64,000 nt of DNA. It comes from Ophiura sarsii (lineage: Eukaryota; Echinodermata; Ophiuroidea; Amphilepidida; Ophiuridae). A program made the position numbers and the translations under genes. This document shows positions 1-12,080 of this stretch, piece by piece. Location: positions 20,013,259-20,077,258 of the forward strand of contig CM069447.1 in assembly GCA_035610835.1 (NCBI GenBank), in the 5' to 3' direction. The notes under the pieces were generated by a model. The model was not told the DNA's origin, ran no database searches, and saw only the letters and a list, made by a program, of their open reading frames with translations. Position 1 is the stretch's first letter, and each line of letters opens with the position of its first letter.

Positions 1-3000
1 AATACCAAACATCCTATACCCACCCCACCCACCCTGGATACAATACCAAACATCCTATTCCCACCCCCACTCACCCTGGATACAATACCAAACATCCTAT
101 TCCCACCCCACTCACCCTGGATACAATACCAACCATCCTAGTGCCCACCCCCACCCACCCTGGATACAATACCAAACATCCTATTCCCACCCCCACTCAC
201 CCTGGATACAATACCAAACATCCTATACCCACCCCACCCACCCTGGATACAATACCAAACATCCTATACCCACCCCACCCACCCTGGATACAATACCAAA
301 CATCCTATACCCACCCCACACACCCTGGATACAATACCAACCATCCTAGTCCCACCCCACCCACCCTGGATACAATACCAAACATCCTATACCCACCCCA
401 CACACTCTGGATACAATACCAAACATCCTATACCCACCCCACCCACCCTGGATACAATACCAAACATCCTATACCCACCCCACCCACCCTGGATACAATA
501 CCAAAAATCCTATACCCACCCCACCCACCCTGGATACAATACCAAACATCCTATACCCACCCCACCCACCCTGGATACAATACCAAACATCCTATTCCCA
601 CCCCACCCACCCTGGATACAATACCAAACATCCTATACCTACCCCACCCACCCTGGATACAATACCAAACATCCTATTCCCACCCCCACTCACCCTGGAT
701 ACAATACCAAACATCCTATTCCCACCCCACTCACCCTGGATACAATACCAACCATCCTAGTGCCCACCCCACCCACCCTGGATACAATACCAAACATCCT
801 ATGCCCACCCCACCCACCCTGGATACAATACCAAACATCCTATACCCACCCCACCCACCCTGGATACAATACCAAACATCCTATTCCCACCCCACTCACC
901 CTGGATACAATACCAACCATCCTAGTGCCCACCCCCACCCACCCTGGATACAATACCAAACATCCTATACCCACCCCACCCACCCTGGATACAATACCAA
1001 ACATCCTATACCCACCCCACCCACCCTGGATACAATACCAAACATCCTATTCCCACCCCACCCACCCTGGATACAATACCAAACATCCTATACCCACCCC
1101 ACCCACCCTGGATACAATACCAAACATCCTATTCCCACCCCCACTCACCCTGGATACAATACCAAACATCCTATTCCCACCCCACTCACCCTGAATACAA
1201 TACCAACCATCCTAGTGCCCACCCCACCCACCCTGGATACAATACCAAACATCCTATACCCACCCCACCCACCCTGGATACAATACCAAACATCCTATAC
1301 CCACCCCACCCACCCTGGATACAATACCAAACATCCTATACCCACCCCACCCACCCTGGATACAATACCAAACATCCTATACCCACCCCACCCACCCTGG
1401 ATACAATACCAAACATCCTATACCCACCCCCACCCACCCTGGATACAATACCAAACATCCTATACCCACCCCACCCACCCTGGATACAATACCAAACATC
1501 CTATACCCACCCCCACCCACCCTGGATACAATACCAAACATCCTATACCCACCCCACCCACCCTGGATACAATACCAAACATCCTATACCCACCCCCACC
1601 CACCCTGGATACAATACCAAACATCCTATTCCCACCCCACCCACCCTGGATACAATACCAAACATCCTATACCCACCCCCACCCACCCTGGATACAATAC
1701 CAAACATCCTATACCCACCCCACCCACCCTGGATACAATACCAAACATCCTATACCCACCCCCACCCACCCTGGATACAATACCAAACATCCTATTCCCA
1801 CCCCACCCACCCTGGATACAATACCAAACATCCTATACCCACCCCCACCCACCCTGGATACAATACCAAACATCCTATTCCCATCCGCCCCACCCTGGAT
1901 ACAATACCAAACATCCTATACCCACCCCACCCACCCTGGATACAATACCAAACATCCTATTCCCACCCCCACTCACCCTGGATACAATACCAAACATCCT
2001 ATTCCCACCCCACTCACCCTGGATACAATACCAACCATCCTAGTGCCCACCCCCACCCACCCTGGATACAATACCAAACATCCTATTCCCACCCCCACTC
2101 ACCCTGGATACAATACCAAACATCCTATACCCACCCCACCCACCCTGGATACAATACCAAACATCCTATACCCACCCCACCCACCCTGGATACAATACCA
2201 AACATCCTATACCCACCCCACCCACCCTGGATACAATACCAAACATCCTATACCCACCCCACCCACCCTGGATACAATACCAAACATCCTATACCCACCC
2301 CACCCACCCTGGATACAATACCAAACATCCTATACCCACCCCCACCCACCCTGGATACAATACCAAACATCCTATACCCACCCCACCCACCCTGGATACA
2401 ATACCAAACATCCTATACCCACCCCACCCACCCTGGATACAATACCAAACATCCTATACCCACCCCACCCACCCTGGATACAATACCAAACATCCTATAC
2501 CCACCCCCACCCACCCTGGATACAATACCAAACATCCTATTCCCACCCCACCCACCCTGGATACAATACCAAACATCCTATACCCACCCCCACCCACCCT
2601 GGATACAATACCAAACATCCTATACCCACCCCACCCACCCTGGATACAATACCAAACATCCTATACCCACCCCCACCCACCCTGGATACAATACCAAACA
2701 TCCTATTCCCACCCCACCCACCCTGGATACAATACCAAACATCCTATACCCACCCCCACCCACCCTGGATACAATACCAAACATCCTATTCCCATCCGCC
2801 CCACCCTGGATACAATACCAAACATCCTATACCCACCCCACCCACCCTGGATACAATACCAAACATCCTATTCCCACCCCCACTCACCCTGGATACAATA
2901 CCAAACATCCTATTCCCACCCCACTCACCCTGGATACAATACCAACCATCCTAGTGCCCACCCCCACCCACCCTGGATACAATACCAAACATCCTATTCC

Positions 3001-6000
3001 CACCCCCACTCACCCTGGATACAATACCAAACATCCTATACCCACCCCACCCACCCTGGATACAATACCAAACATCCTATACCCACCCCACCCACCCTGG
3101 ATACAATACCAAACATCCTATACCCACCCCACACACCCTGGATACAATACCAACCATCCTAGTGCCCACCCCACCCACCCTGGATACAATACCAAACATC
3201 CTATACCCACCCCACACACCCTGGATACAATACCAAACATCCTATACCCACCCCACCCACCCTGGATACAATACCAAACATCCTATACCCACCCCACCCA
3301 CCCTGGATACAATACCAAAAATCCTATACCCACCCCACCCACCCTGGATACAATACCAAACATCCTATACCCACCCCCACCCACCCTGGATACAATACCA
3401 AACATCCTATTCCCACCCCACCCACCCTGGATACAATACCAAACATCCTATACCCACCCCACCCACCCTGGATACAATACCAAACATCCTATTCCCACCC
3501 CCACTCACCCTGGATACAATACCAAACATCCTATTCCCACCCCACTCACCCTGGATACAATACCAACCATCCTAGTGCCCACCCCCACCCACCCTGGATA
3601 CAATACCAAACATCCTATACCCACCCCACCCACCCTGGATACAATACCAAACATCCTATACCCACCCCACCCACCCTGGATACAATACCAAAAATCCTAT
3701 ACCCACCCCACCCACCCTGGATACAATACCAAACATCCTATTCCCACCCCACTCACCCTGGATACAATACCAACCATCCTAGTGCCCACCCCCACCCACC
3801 CTGGATACAATACCAAACATCCTATACCCACCCCACCCACCCTGGATACAATACCAAACATCCTATACCCACCCCACCCACCCTGGATACAATACCAAAC
3901 ATCCTATTCCCACCCCACCCACCCTGGATACAATACCAAACATCCTATACCCACCCCACCCACCCTGGATACAATACCAAACATCCTATTCCCACCCCCA
4001 CTCACCCTGGATACAATACCAAACATCCTATTCCCACCCCACTCACCCTGGATACAATACCAACCATCCTAGTGCCCACCCCACCCACCCTGGATACAAT
4101 ACCAAACATCCTATACCCACCCCACCCACCCTGGATACAATACCAAACATCCTATACCCACCCCACCCACCCTGGATACAATACCAAACATCCTATACCC
4201 ACCCCACCCACCCTGGATACAATACCAAACATCCTATACCCACCCCCACCCACCCTGGATACAATACCAAACATCCTATTCCCACCCCACCCACCCTGGA
4301 AACAATACCAAACATCCTATTCCCACCCCCACTCACCCTGGATACAATACCAAACATCCTATTCCCACCCCACTCACCCTGGATACAATACCAACCATCC
4401 TAGTGCCCACCCCCACCCACCCTGGATACAATACCAAACATCCTATTCCCACCCCCACTCACCCTGGATACAATACCAAACATCCTATACCCACCCCACC
4501 CACCCTGGATACAATACCAAACATCCTATACCCACCCCACCCACCCTGGATACAATACCAAACATCCTATACCCACCCCACACACCCTGGAAACAATACC
4601 AACCATCCTAGTGCCCACCCCACCCACCCTGGATACAATACCAAACATCCTATACCCACCCCACACACCCTGGATACAATACCAAACATCCTATACCCAC
4701 CCCCACCCACCCTGGATACAATACCAAACATCCTATTCCCACCCCACCCACCCTGGATACAATACCAACCATCCTAGTACCCACCCTACCCACCCTGGAT
4801 ACAATACCAAACATCCTATACCCACCCCACCCACCCTGGATACAATACCAAACATCCTATACCCACCCCACCCACCCTGGATACAATACCAAACATCCTA
4901 TACCCACCCCACCCACCCTGGATACAATACCAAACATCCTATACCCACCCCCACCCACCCTGGATACAATACCAAACATCCTATACCCACCCCACCCACC
5001 CTGGATACAATACCAAACATCCTATACCCACCCCCACCCACCCTGGATACAATACCAAACATCCTATACCCACCCCACCCACCCTGGATACAATACCAAA
5101 CATCCTATACCCACCCCCACCCACCCTGGATACAATACCAAACATCCTATTCCCACCCCACCCACCCTGGATACAATACCAAACATCCTATACCCACCCC
5201 CACCCACCCTGGATACAATACCAAACATCCTATACCCACCCCACCCACCCTGGATACAATACCAAACATCCTATACCCACCCCCACCCACCCTGGATACA
5301 ATACCAAACATCCTATTCCCACCCCACCCACCCTGGATACAATACCAAACATCCTATACCCACCCCCACCCACCCTGGATACAATACCAAACATCCTATT
5401 CCCACCCCACCCACCCTGGATACAATACCAAACATCCTATACCCACCCCACCCACCCTGGATACAATACCAAACATCCTATTCCCACCCCCACTCACCCT
5501 GAATACAATACCAAACATCCTATTCCCACCCCACTCACCCTGGATACAATACCAACCATCCTAGTGCCCACCCCACCCACCCTGGATACAATACCAAACA
5601 TCCTATTCCCACCCCCACTCACCCTGGATACAATACCAAACATCCTATACCCACCCCACCCACCCTGGATACAATACCAAACATCCTATACCCACCCCAC
5701 CCACCCTGGATACAATACCAAACATCCTATACCCACCCCACACACCCTGGATACAATACCAACCATCCTAGTGCCCACCCCACCCACCCTGGATACAATA
5801 CCAAACATCCTATACCCACCCCACACACCCTGGATACAATACCAAACATCCTATACCCACCCCACCCACCCTGGATACAATACCAAACATCCTATACCCA
5901 CCCCACCCACCCTGGATACAATACCAAAAATCCTATACCCACCCCACCCACCCTGGATACAATACCAAACATCCTATACCCACCCCACCCACCCTGGATA

Positions 6001-8962
6001 CAATACCAAACATCCTATTCCCACCCCACCCACCCTGGATACAATACCAAACATCCTATACCCACCCCACCCACCCTGGATACAATACCAAACATCCTAT
6101 TCCCACCCCCACTCACCCTGGATACAATACCAAACATCCTATTCCCACCCCACTCACCCTGGATACAATACCAACCATCCTAGTGCCCACCCCACCCACC
6201 CTGGATACAATACCAAACATCCTATACCCACCCCACCCACCCTGGATACAATACCAAACATCCTATACCCACCCCACCCACCCTGGATACAATACCAAAC
6301 ATCCTATTCCCACCCCACTCACCCTGGATACAATACCAACCATCCTAGTGCCCACCCCCACCCACCCTGGATACAATACCAAACATCCTATACCCACCCC
6401 ACCCACCCTGGATACAATACCAAACATCCTATACCCACCCCACCCACCCTGGATACAATACCAAACATCCTATTCCCACCCCACCCACCCTGGATACAAT
6501 ACCAAACATCCTATACCCACCCCACCCACCCTGGATACAATACCAAACATCCTATTCCCACCCCCACTCACCCTGGATACAATACCAAACATCCTATTCC
6601 CACCCCACTCACCCTGGATACAATACCAACCATCCTAGTGCCCACCCCACCCACCCTGGATACAATACCAAACATCCTATACCCACCCCACCCACCCTGG
6701 ATACAATACCAAACATCCTATACCCACCCCACCCACCCTGGATACAATACCAAACATCCTATACCCACCCCACCCACCCTGGATACAATACCAAACATCC
6801 TATACCCACCCCCACCCACCCTGGATACAATACCAAACATCCTATTCCCACCCCACCCACCCTGGATACAATACCAAACATCCTATACCCACCCCACCCA
6901 CCCTGGATACAATACCAAACATCCTATTCCCACCCCCACTCACCCTGGATACAATACCAAACATCCTATTCCCACCCCACTCACCCTGGATACAATACCA
7001 ACCATCCTAGTGCCCACCCCACCCACCCTGGATACAATACCAAACATCCTATTCCCACCCCCACTCACCCTGGATACAATACCAAACATCCTATACCCAC
7101 CCCACCCACCCTGGATACAATACCAAACATCCTATACCCACCCCACCCACCCTGGATACAATACCAAACATCCTATACCCACCCCACACACCCTGGATAC
7201 AATACCAACCATCCTAGTGCCCACCCCACCCACCCTGGATACAATACCAAACATCCTATACCCACCCCACACACCCTGGATACAATACCAAACATCCTAT
7301 ACCCACCCCACCCACCCTGGATACAATACCAAACATCCTATTCCCACCCCACCCACCCTGGATACAATACCAAACATCCTATACCCACCCCACTCACCCT
7401 GGATACAATACCAAACATTCTAGTACCCATCCCACACACCCTGGATACAATACCAACCATCCTAGTGCCCACCCCACCCACCCTGGATACAATACCAAAC
7501 ATCCTATTCCCACCCCCACCCACCCTGGATGCAATACCAAACATCCTATACCCACCCCCACCCACCCTGGATACAATACCAAACATCCTATTCCCACCCC
7601 CACCCACCCTGGATGCAATACCAAACATCCTATACCCACCCCCACCCACCCTGGATACAATACCAAACATCCTATACCCACCCCCACCCACCCTGGATAC
7701 AATACCAAACATCCTATACCCACCCCCACCCACCCTGGATACAATACCAACCATCCTATTCCCACCCCACTCACCCTGTATACAATACCAAACATCCTAT
7801 ACCCACCCCCAACCACCCTGGATACAATACCAAACATCCTAGTGCCCACCCCACCCACCCTGGATACAATACCAAACATCCTATACCCACCCCCACCCAC
7901 CCTGGATACAATACCAACCATCCTAGTGCCCACCCCCACCCACCCTGGATACAATACCAAACATCCTATACCCACCCCACACACCCTGGATACAATACCA
8001 AACATCCTATACCCACCCCCACCCACCCTGGATACAATACCAAACATCCTAGTGCCCACCCCACCCACCCTGGATACAATACCAAACATCCTATACCCAC
8101 CCCCACCCACCCTGGATACAATACCAACCATCCTAGTGCCCACCCCACCCACCCTGGATACAATACCAAACATCCTATTCCCACCCCACCCACCCTGGAT
8201 ACAATACCAAACATCCTATACCCACCCCACCCACCCTGGATACAATACCAAACATCCTATTCCCACCCCCACTCACCCTGGATACAATACCAAACATTCT
8301 ATACCCACCCCACCCACCCTGGATACAATACCAACCATCCTAGTGCCCACCCCCACCCACCCTGGATACAATACCAAACATCCTATACCCCCACACACCC
8401 TGGATACAATACCAAACATCCTATACCCACCCCCACCCACCCTGGATACAATACCAAACATCCTAGTGCCCACCCCACCCACCCTGGATACAATACCAAA
8501 CATCCTATACCCACCCCCACCCACCCTGGATACAATACCAACCATCCTAGTGCCCACCCCACCCACCCTGGATACAATACCAAACATCCTATACCCACCC
8601 CCACCCACCCTGGATACAATACCAACCATCCTAGTGCCCACCCCACCCACCCTGGATACAATACCAAACATCCTATTCCCACCCCACCCACCCTGGATAC
8701 AATACCAAACATCCTATGCCCACCCCACCCACCCTGGATACAATACCAACCATCCTATACCCACCCCCACCCACCCTGGATACAATACCAAACATTCTAT
8801 ACCCACCCCACCCACCCTGGATACAATACCAAAAATCCTATACCCACCCCACACACCCTGGATACAATACCAAACATCCTATACCCACCCCCACTCACCC
8901 TGGATACAATACCAAACTTCCTATACCCACCCCACACACCCTGGATACAATACCAAACTTCC
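1..8962. repeat. Large minisatellite, 41/42-bp unit
   Basis: The sequence is an uninterrupted head-to-tail array whose unit is built on CCCTGGATACAATACCAAAC followed by a C-rich half. Consecutive TGGATAC words are 41 or 42 bp apart (35, 77, 118 at the left end), so about 215 units fit. Units differ at a few fixed positions: TATACCC, TATTCCC or TAGTGCCC; CCAAACATCC or CCAACCATCC; ACCC, ACTC or ACAC before the last CCTGG. Strings of the same variants recur in the same order, which implies block amplification. The array runs off the left edge. All long open frames here are products of the repeat: a 42-bp unit is in frame, the 41-bp unit rotates the frame, and the unit rarely contains stops. Confidence 0.97.
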
Positions 8963-8968
8963 TATACC

Positions 8969-9061
8969 CTAGAACCCCAGAGGGCCTTTTCTTACCTCAT
9001 GGTAGAGCCTGGTGTCGTTAATTCTGATCAGAACGTTGTCCACTCTTAAAAAGAATCTCAC
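8969..9061. repeat. ~90-bp segment at the array edge, copy 1
   Basis: The segment begins CTAGAACCCCAGAGGGCC and ends near TTAAAAAGAAT. It is repeated almost exactly at 9184-9276, with the minisatellite resuming for three units between the copies. It looks like the unique DNA next to the array, duplicated together with array units. Confidence 0.85.
8996..9044 (-). other. Exon-like 49-mer, copy 1
   Basis: On the minus strand this 49-mer is preceded by TTCTTTTTAAG and followed by GTAAGAAAAGG, so it has an AG acceptor and a near-consensus GAG|GTAAG donor. One frame stays open and reads VDNVLIRINDTRLYHE before the donor. No family is recognised. If it is a real exon, the minisatellite is intronic in a minus-strand gene. 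Chance splice-like words cannot be excluded. Confidence 0.3.
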
Positions 9062-9183
9062 CCCACCCACCCCGGATACAATACCAAACATTCTAGTACC
9101 CATCCCACCCACCCTGGATACAATACCAACCATCCTAGTACCCATCCCACCCACCCTGGATACAATACCAAACTTCCTATACC
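9062..9183. repeat. Three isolated minisatellite units
   Basis: Three diverged units of the 41/42-bp minisatellite sit between the two copies of the ~90-bp edge segment. They carry CCCATCCCACCC instead of the usual C-rich half. Confidence 0.9.
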
Positions 9184-9276
9184 CTAGAAACCCAGAGGGC
9201 CTTTTCTTACCTCATGGTAGAGCCCGGTGTCGTTAATTCTGATCAGAACGTTGTCCATTCTTAAAAAGAATTCATT
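9184..9276. repeat. ~90-bp segment at the array edge, copy 2
   Basis: This is a second copy of 8969-9061 with only scattered differences. The two copies part company after AAAAAGAAT (about 9271), where coding sequence of the retrotransposon begins, so this marks the left breakpoint of the retroelement. Confidence 0.85.
9211..9259 (-). other. Exon-like 49-mer, copy 2
   Basis: Same 49-mer as 8996-9044, with the same AG acceptor, GTAAG donor and open frame (MDNVLIRINDTGLYHE). One Arg codon has changed to Gly and the first codon differs. Keeping an open frame and both splice words across two copies mildly favours an exon, but the copies may be too young to test it. Confidence 0.3.
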
Positions 9277-9439
9277 TCGGGGCCAAATCAAACCTAATGC
9301 AGGAGGGCAAGGAAAAGATCTTGTCTGCTACGCATTCAATAGAATTGGGGGGTGTACACGTAAAAACTGCAGATTCTCTCACAAGTGCAGCTCAAAGTGT
9401 CAAATTATGGGACACGGAGCCATCAACTGCAAAAAATAA
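9227..9439 (+). pseudogene. Truncated gag C-terminus with zinc fingers
   Basis: Retroelement coding sequence starts near 9272; the codons before it lie in the flanking ~90-bp repeat. The remaining ~50 residues hold a CCCH finger (C-x8-C-x4-C-x3-H, from CYAFNRIGG) and then a CCHC-like knuckle (C-x3-C-x4-H-x4-C), ending at KK and a stop. Such fingers close the nucleic-acid-binding gag protein of DIRS/Ngaro-type elements. It overlaps the start of the reverse transcriptase frame. Most of gag is missing, so the copy is 5'-truncated and unlikely to move by itself. Confidence 0.7.
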
Positions 9440-11093
9440 ATTCTCAAACTATGAATATGATGCAATATCCGCAAATAAATGTTCCCACGGTGACCTTTGC
9501 GTTTCATGTAAATACTCATCTCCAATCATTGTCAATGCTTTGATACCTTGGTTAAATCAATACCCATTGAAAGATGCAAGCGCTTGTTTATTTGAAGGTT
9601 TTACTTTTGTCTTTAAATTAGGCTATTCTGGGTTGCGCTCAACACGTGATGCACCTAACCTGAAATCAGTCCATCTTGATCCCAGTTCAGTTCAGAAAAA
9701 ACTTCAGAAAGAAATATCGCTCGGTCGTATTGCTGGCCCATTCAAATCAAATCCTTTGTCTAGGCTTATTGTGTCGCCTATTGGCTTGGTGCCCAAATCT
9801 GAACCAGGTAGTTTTCGTCTCATCCAACATTCATCCTTTCCCGAAGGTCAGTCAGTCAACGATGGTATCGACCGGGACTTGTGTGCTGTTACTTTCGCTA
9901 GCTTTGATACAGCCTTGAACTTAGTCGCCAGCGTGGGCACTGATGCGTTAATGGCAAAAACCGACATTAAATCTGCTTTTAGGTTATTGCCAGTTCATCC
10001 ACAGGATTTTAAATTACTGGGTATGAAGTTCCAGGATAATTATTATGTTGACAAGGCTTTACCCATGGGAGCCTCCTGTTCACCTTCGTTGTTCGAGAAG
10101 TTTTCTACTTTCATCGAATGGGTTACAAAGAAAGTTTCTGGTTCCGAGTACTTGTCACACTACATGGACGACTATATTCTGATAGGCGGTCAAGATGATT
10201 CAAAGATGTCTTGTAAACGATTGGTTACTTGTTTTGAGCAGGTCTGTCAGGAATTTGGTGTCCCTCTTGCACCCGAGAAGTCAGTTTGTCCGTCCAAAAA
10301 GTTAGTCTATTTAGGTCTTGAGATAGATTCATCAAATCAGCGTATTTCAGTGCCTAAGGAGAAACTAGTCGTTATTTCAGCGAAAGTTGAAAAAGCCTTA
10401 CAGAGTGCTAAGTTGTCTTTACGTGAGTTGCAATCATTGATTGGATCCTTATCTTTCATTTGCAAGGCAGTCTCGCCAGGCCGAGCATTTCTTCGTCGCT
10501 TAATCGATATCACATTAGGTGTTTCAAAACCGTGGCATCAGATCAGACTAACCGTAGGGGCAAAAGCAGATCTTAGAATGTGGTCTGTTTTTCTGAAAAA
10601 CTTCAACGGAGCGGCAATTTTCCCAGATCAGCAGTGGTTAGGTGAAGAAGATATAGAGCTGTTTACAGACGCCAGCGGTAGCATTGGGTTTGCTGGATAC
10701 TTTCAGGGAAAGTGGTTTCAAGGAAAGTGGCCTGGGACAATAGGGAAGTCTCATTCGATCACATGGCTCGAACTTTTTCCAATAATTGTTGCATTGGTCC
10801 TTTGGGGGCATTTGTTGAAAGGGAAACGTATTGTTTTACGTTCAGACAACGAGGCAGCGGTCGCAATTATTAATAAACAAACTTCAAAATGCCCTCTAGT
10901 GATGAAGTTGGTTCGTTTTATGGTGCTTCAATGCTTGAAACATAATGTGCTGTTTTGTTCCAAACACATCGCCGGAAAGAATAACGCTATTGCCGATTCT
11001 CTTTCCCGTTTCCAGATGGGTCGATTCCGAGAGTTGGCACCGCAAGCGGCAGCAACAGGTCTGGAAGTACCAACATTCCTGTGGTCCCTCTAG
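9297..11093 (+). CDS. Reverse transcriptase-RNase H polyprotein
   Basis: This is a 598-residue open frame with no breaks. The RT palm has TDIKSAF (catalytic Asp223), a KALPMGASCSPSLFEKF block, and YMDD at 289-292. RNase H follows with FTDAS (Asp458), the WLELFP Glu492, RSDNEA (Asp517) and IADSLSR (Asp567), so all four metal ligands are present. The protein would copy element RNA into DNA. The first ~60 residues overlap the gag end in another frame, so the true start may be by frameshift or at a later ATG. The 3' end overlaps the recombinase by 13 bp in a third frame. The intact frame suggests a fairly recent insertion. Confidence 0.93.
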   Translation: MQEGKEKILSATHSIELGGVHVKTADSLTSAAQSVKLWDTEPSTAKNKFSNYEYDAISANKCSHGDLCVSCKYSSPIIVNALIPWLNQYPLKDASACLFEGFTFVFKLGYSGLRSTRDAPNLKSVHLDPSSVQKKLQKEISLGRIAGPFKSNPLSRLIVSPIGLVPKSEPGSFRLIQHSSFPEGQSVNDGIDRDLCAVTFASFDTALNLVASVGTDALMAKTDIKSAFRLLPVHPQDFKLLGMKFQDNYYVDKALPMGASCSPSLFEKFSTFIEWVTKKVSGSEYLSHYMDDYILIGGQDDSKMSCKRLVTCFEQVCQEFGVPLAPEKSVCPSKKLVYLGLEIDSSNQRISVPKEKLVVISAKVEKALQSAKLSLRELQSLIGSLSFICKAVSPGRAFLRRLIDITLGVSKPWHQIRLTVGAKADLRMWSVFLKNFNGAAIFPDQQWLGEEDIELFTDASGSIGFAGYFQGKWFQGKWPGTIGKSHSITWLELFPIIVALVLWGHLLKGKRIVLRSDNEAAVAIINKQTSKCPLVMKLVRFMVLQCLKHNVLFCSKHIAGKNNAIADSLSRFQMGRFRELAPQAAATGLEVPTFLWSL

Positions 11094-12013
11094 TGGCGTT
11101 GGATTTTGAGGCTCGCCGGTTGTTATCTTCATCTCTAGCCCAGAGCACTCATAAGACTTATACATGCTGTATTGATAATTTTGTCGAATTTAGACGTATT
11201 CATAACTTTGGAAGTATTTGGCCGGCATCTCGTCATGATATAATGGCTTACATTGCCTTTTTGTCTTTACAAGGGCGTGCTTCGTCTTCAATTTTTACTC
11301 ACATATCCGCCATCTCATTTGTACATAAAGCTAATACATGGCCGGACCCGACTGATTGCTTCGTGGTCAGGAAGATGAAAGAAGGGTGTAGACGTCAAGG
11401 TCGCCAGGCAGACTGCAGGCGTCCAATGACACATGGATTATTATGTAAATTACTTACGATTCTGTCTTCGATTTGTAGCTCGGATTTCGAGGTTTCTTTG
11501 TTTAAGGCTGCATTCCTCTTGGCCTTCTTTGGGTTTCTAAGAGTTGGTGAATTTACGAGCCCAAGCAGAGTTGGTAATACATCTCGCATTCTGTCCATTG
11601 CAGACATTTCGTTTGTGGAAACTGGGATGAAGTTGATCATACGTTTTTCTAAAACGGATCAGAGAGGACATTCCGTTCCTCTCTTTTTTCAGAGAGCTCC
11701 GGATGCACAATTTTGTCCAGTCGCAGCTATGTCAGAGTATTTAAGCAAGAGAGGTCTGGAAGAAGGACCTCTTTTTACTCACTTCAATAAGGATCCATTG
11801 ACCCGGCATCAATTCTCTCACATTCTCAAAGAGGGGGTAAAAGTCTTAGGATTGCCTCACACAGAATTCTCCCCCCACAGCCTTAGAATAGGCGCTGCTA
11901 CGTCTGCTGCATTGTGTGGCCTTCCCGATAGTGATATTCAAGCTCTTGGCAGATGGAAGTCTTGTGCATTTAAATTATACATAAGACCCAGCCTGTTAGT
12001 CAACCCCTTTTAA
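11081..12013 (+). CDS. Tyrosine recombinase of the retroelement
   Basis: This 310-residue frame is intact. The N-terminal half is a SAM-like core-binding region (QSTHKTY...FVEF...). The catalytic half has the family residues: Arg154 in FLRVGEF, Lys191 in FSKTDQRG, His266 and Arg269 in HSLRIGAA, Trp292 in GRWKS and the nucleophile Tyr300 in LYIRP. It is expected to insert a circular DNA copy by recombination, without a staggered-cut target duplication. It starts inside the last codons of the RT frame, an overlap usual for these compact elements. Frames and motifs exclude a phage integrase because of the linked RT. Confidence 0.93.
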   Translation: MVPLVALDFEARRLLSSSLAQSTHKTYTCCIDNFVEFRRIHNFGSIWPASRHDIMAYIAFLSLQGRASSSIFTHISAISFVHKANTWPDPTDCFVVRKMKEGCRRQGRQADCRRPMTHGLLCKLLTILSSICSSDFEVSLFKAAFLLAFFGFLRVGEFTSPSRVGNTSRILSIADISFVETGMKLIIRFSKTDQRGHSVPLFFQRAPDAQFCPVAAMSEYLSKRGLEEGPLFTHFNKDPLTRHQFSHILKEGVKVLGLPHTEFSPHSLRIGAATSAALCGLPDSDIQALGRWKSCAFKLYIRPSLLVNPF

Positions 12014-12080
12014 ACAAAAAACAAAATCCTATCAATTGGAAAGGTTAACATGGGATCGTAGGGGGCTCTAGAAGTTTTCT

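Noticed and set aside
141..7423. Very long open frames (up to 937 codons) across the minisatellite on the plus strand, and shorter ones on the minus strand
   Set aside because: They only restate a 41/42-bp repeat in rotating frames. Several overlap each other, all are Pro/His/Thr-rich repeats of the same words, and none has a signal or a non-repeat domain.
1..8962. CRISPR-like array
   Set aside because: Units are contiguous with no unique spacers, no leader and no cas genes, and the DNA is eukaryotic.
9227..9439. Independent host CCCH zinc-finger protein
   Set aside because: It overlaps the RT frame and its first codons come from the edge repeat; it is best explained as the gag end.
11081..12013. 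Bacterial or phage integrase from contamination
   Set aside because: It is overlapped by an RT-RNase H frame and followed by an SGNH ORF, the layout of eukaryotic recombinase-type retrotransposons.
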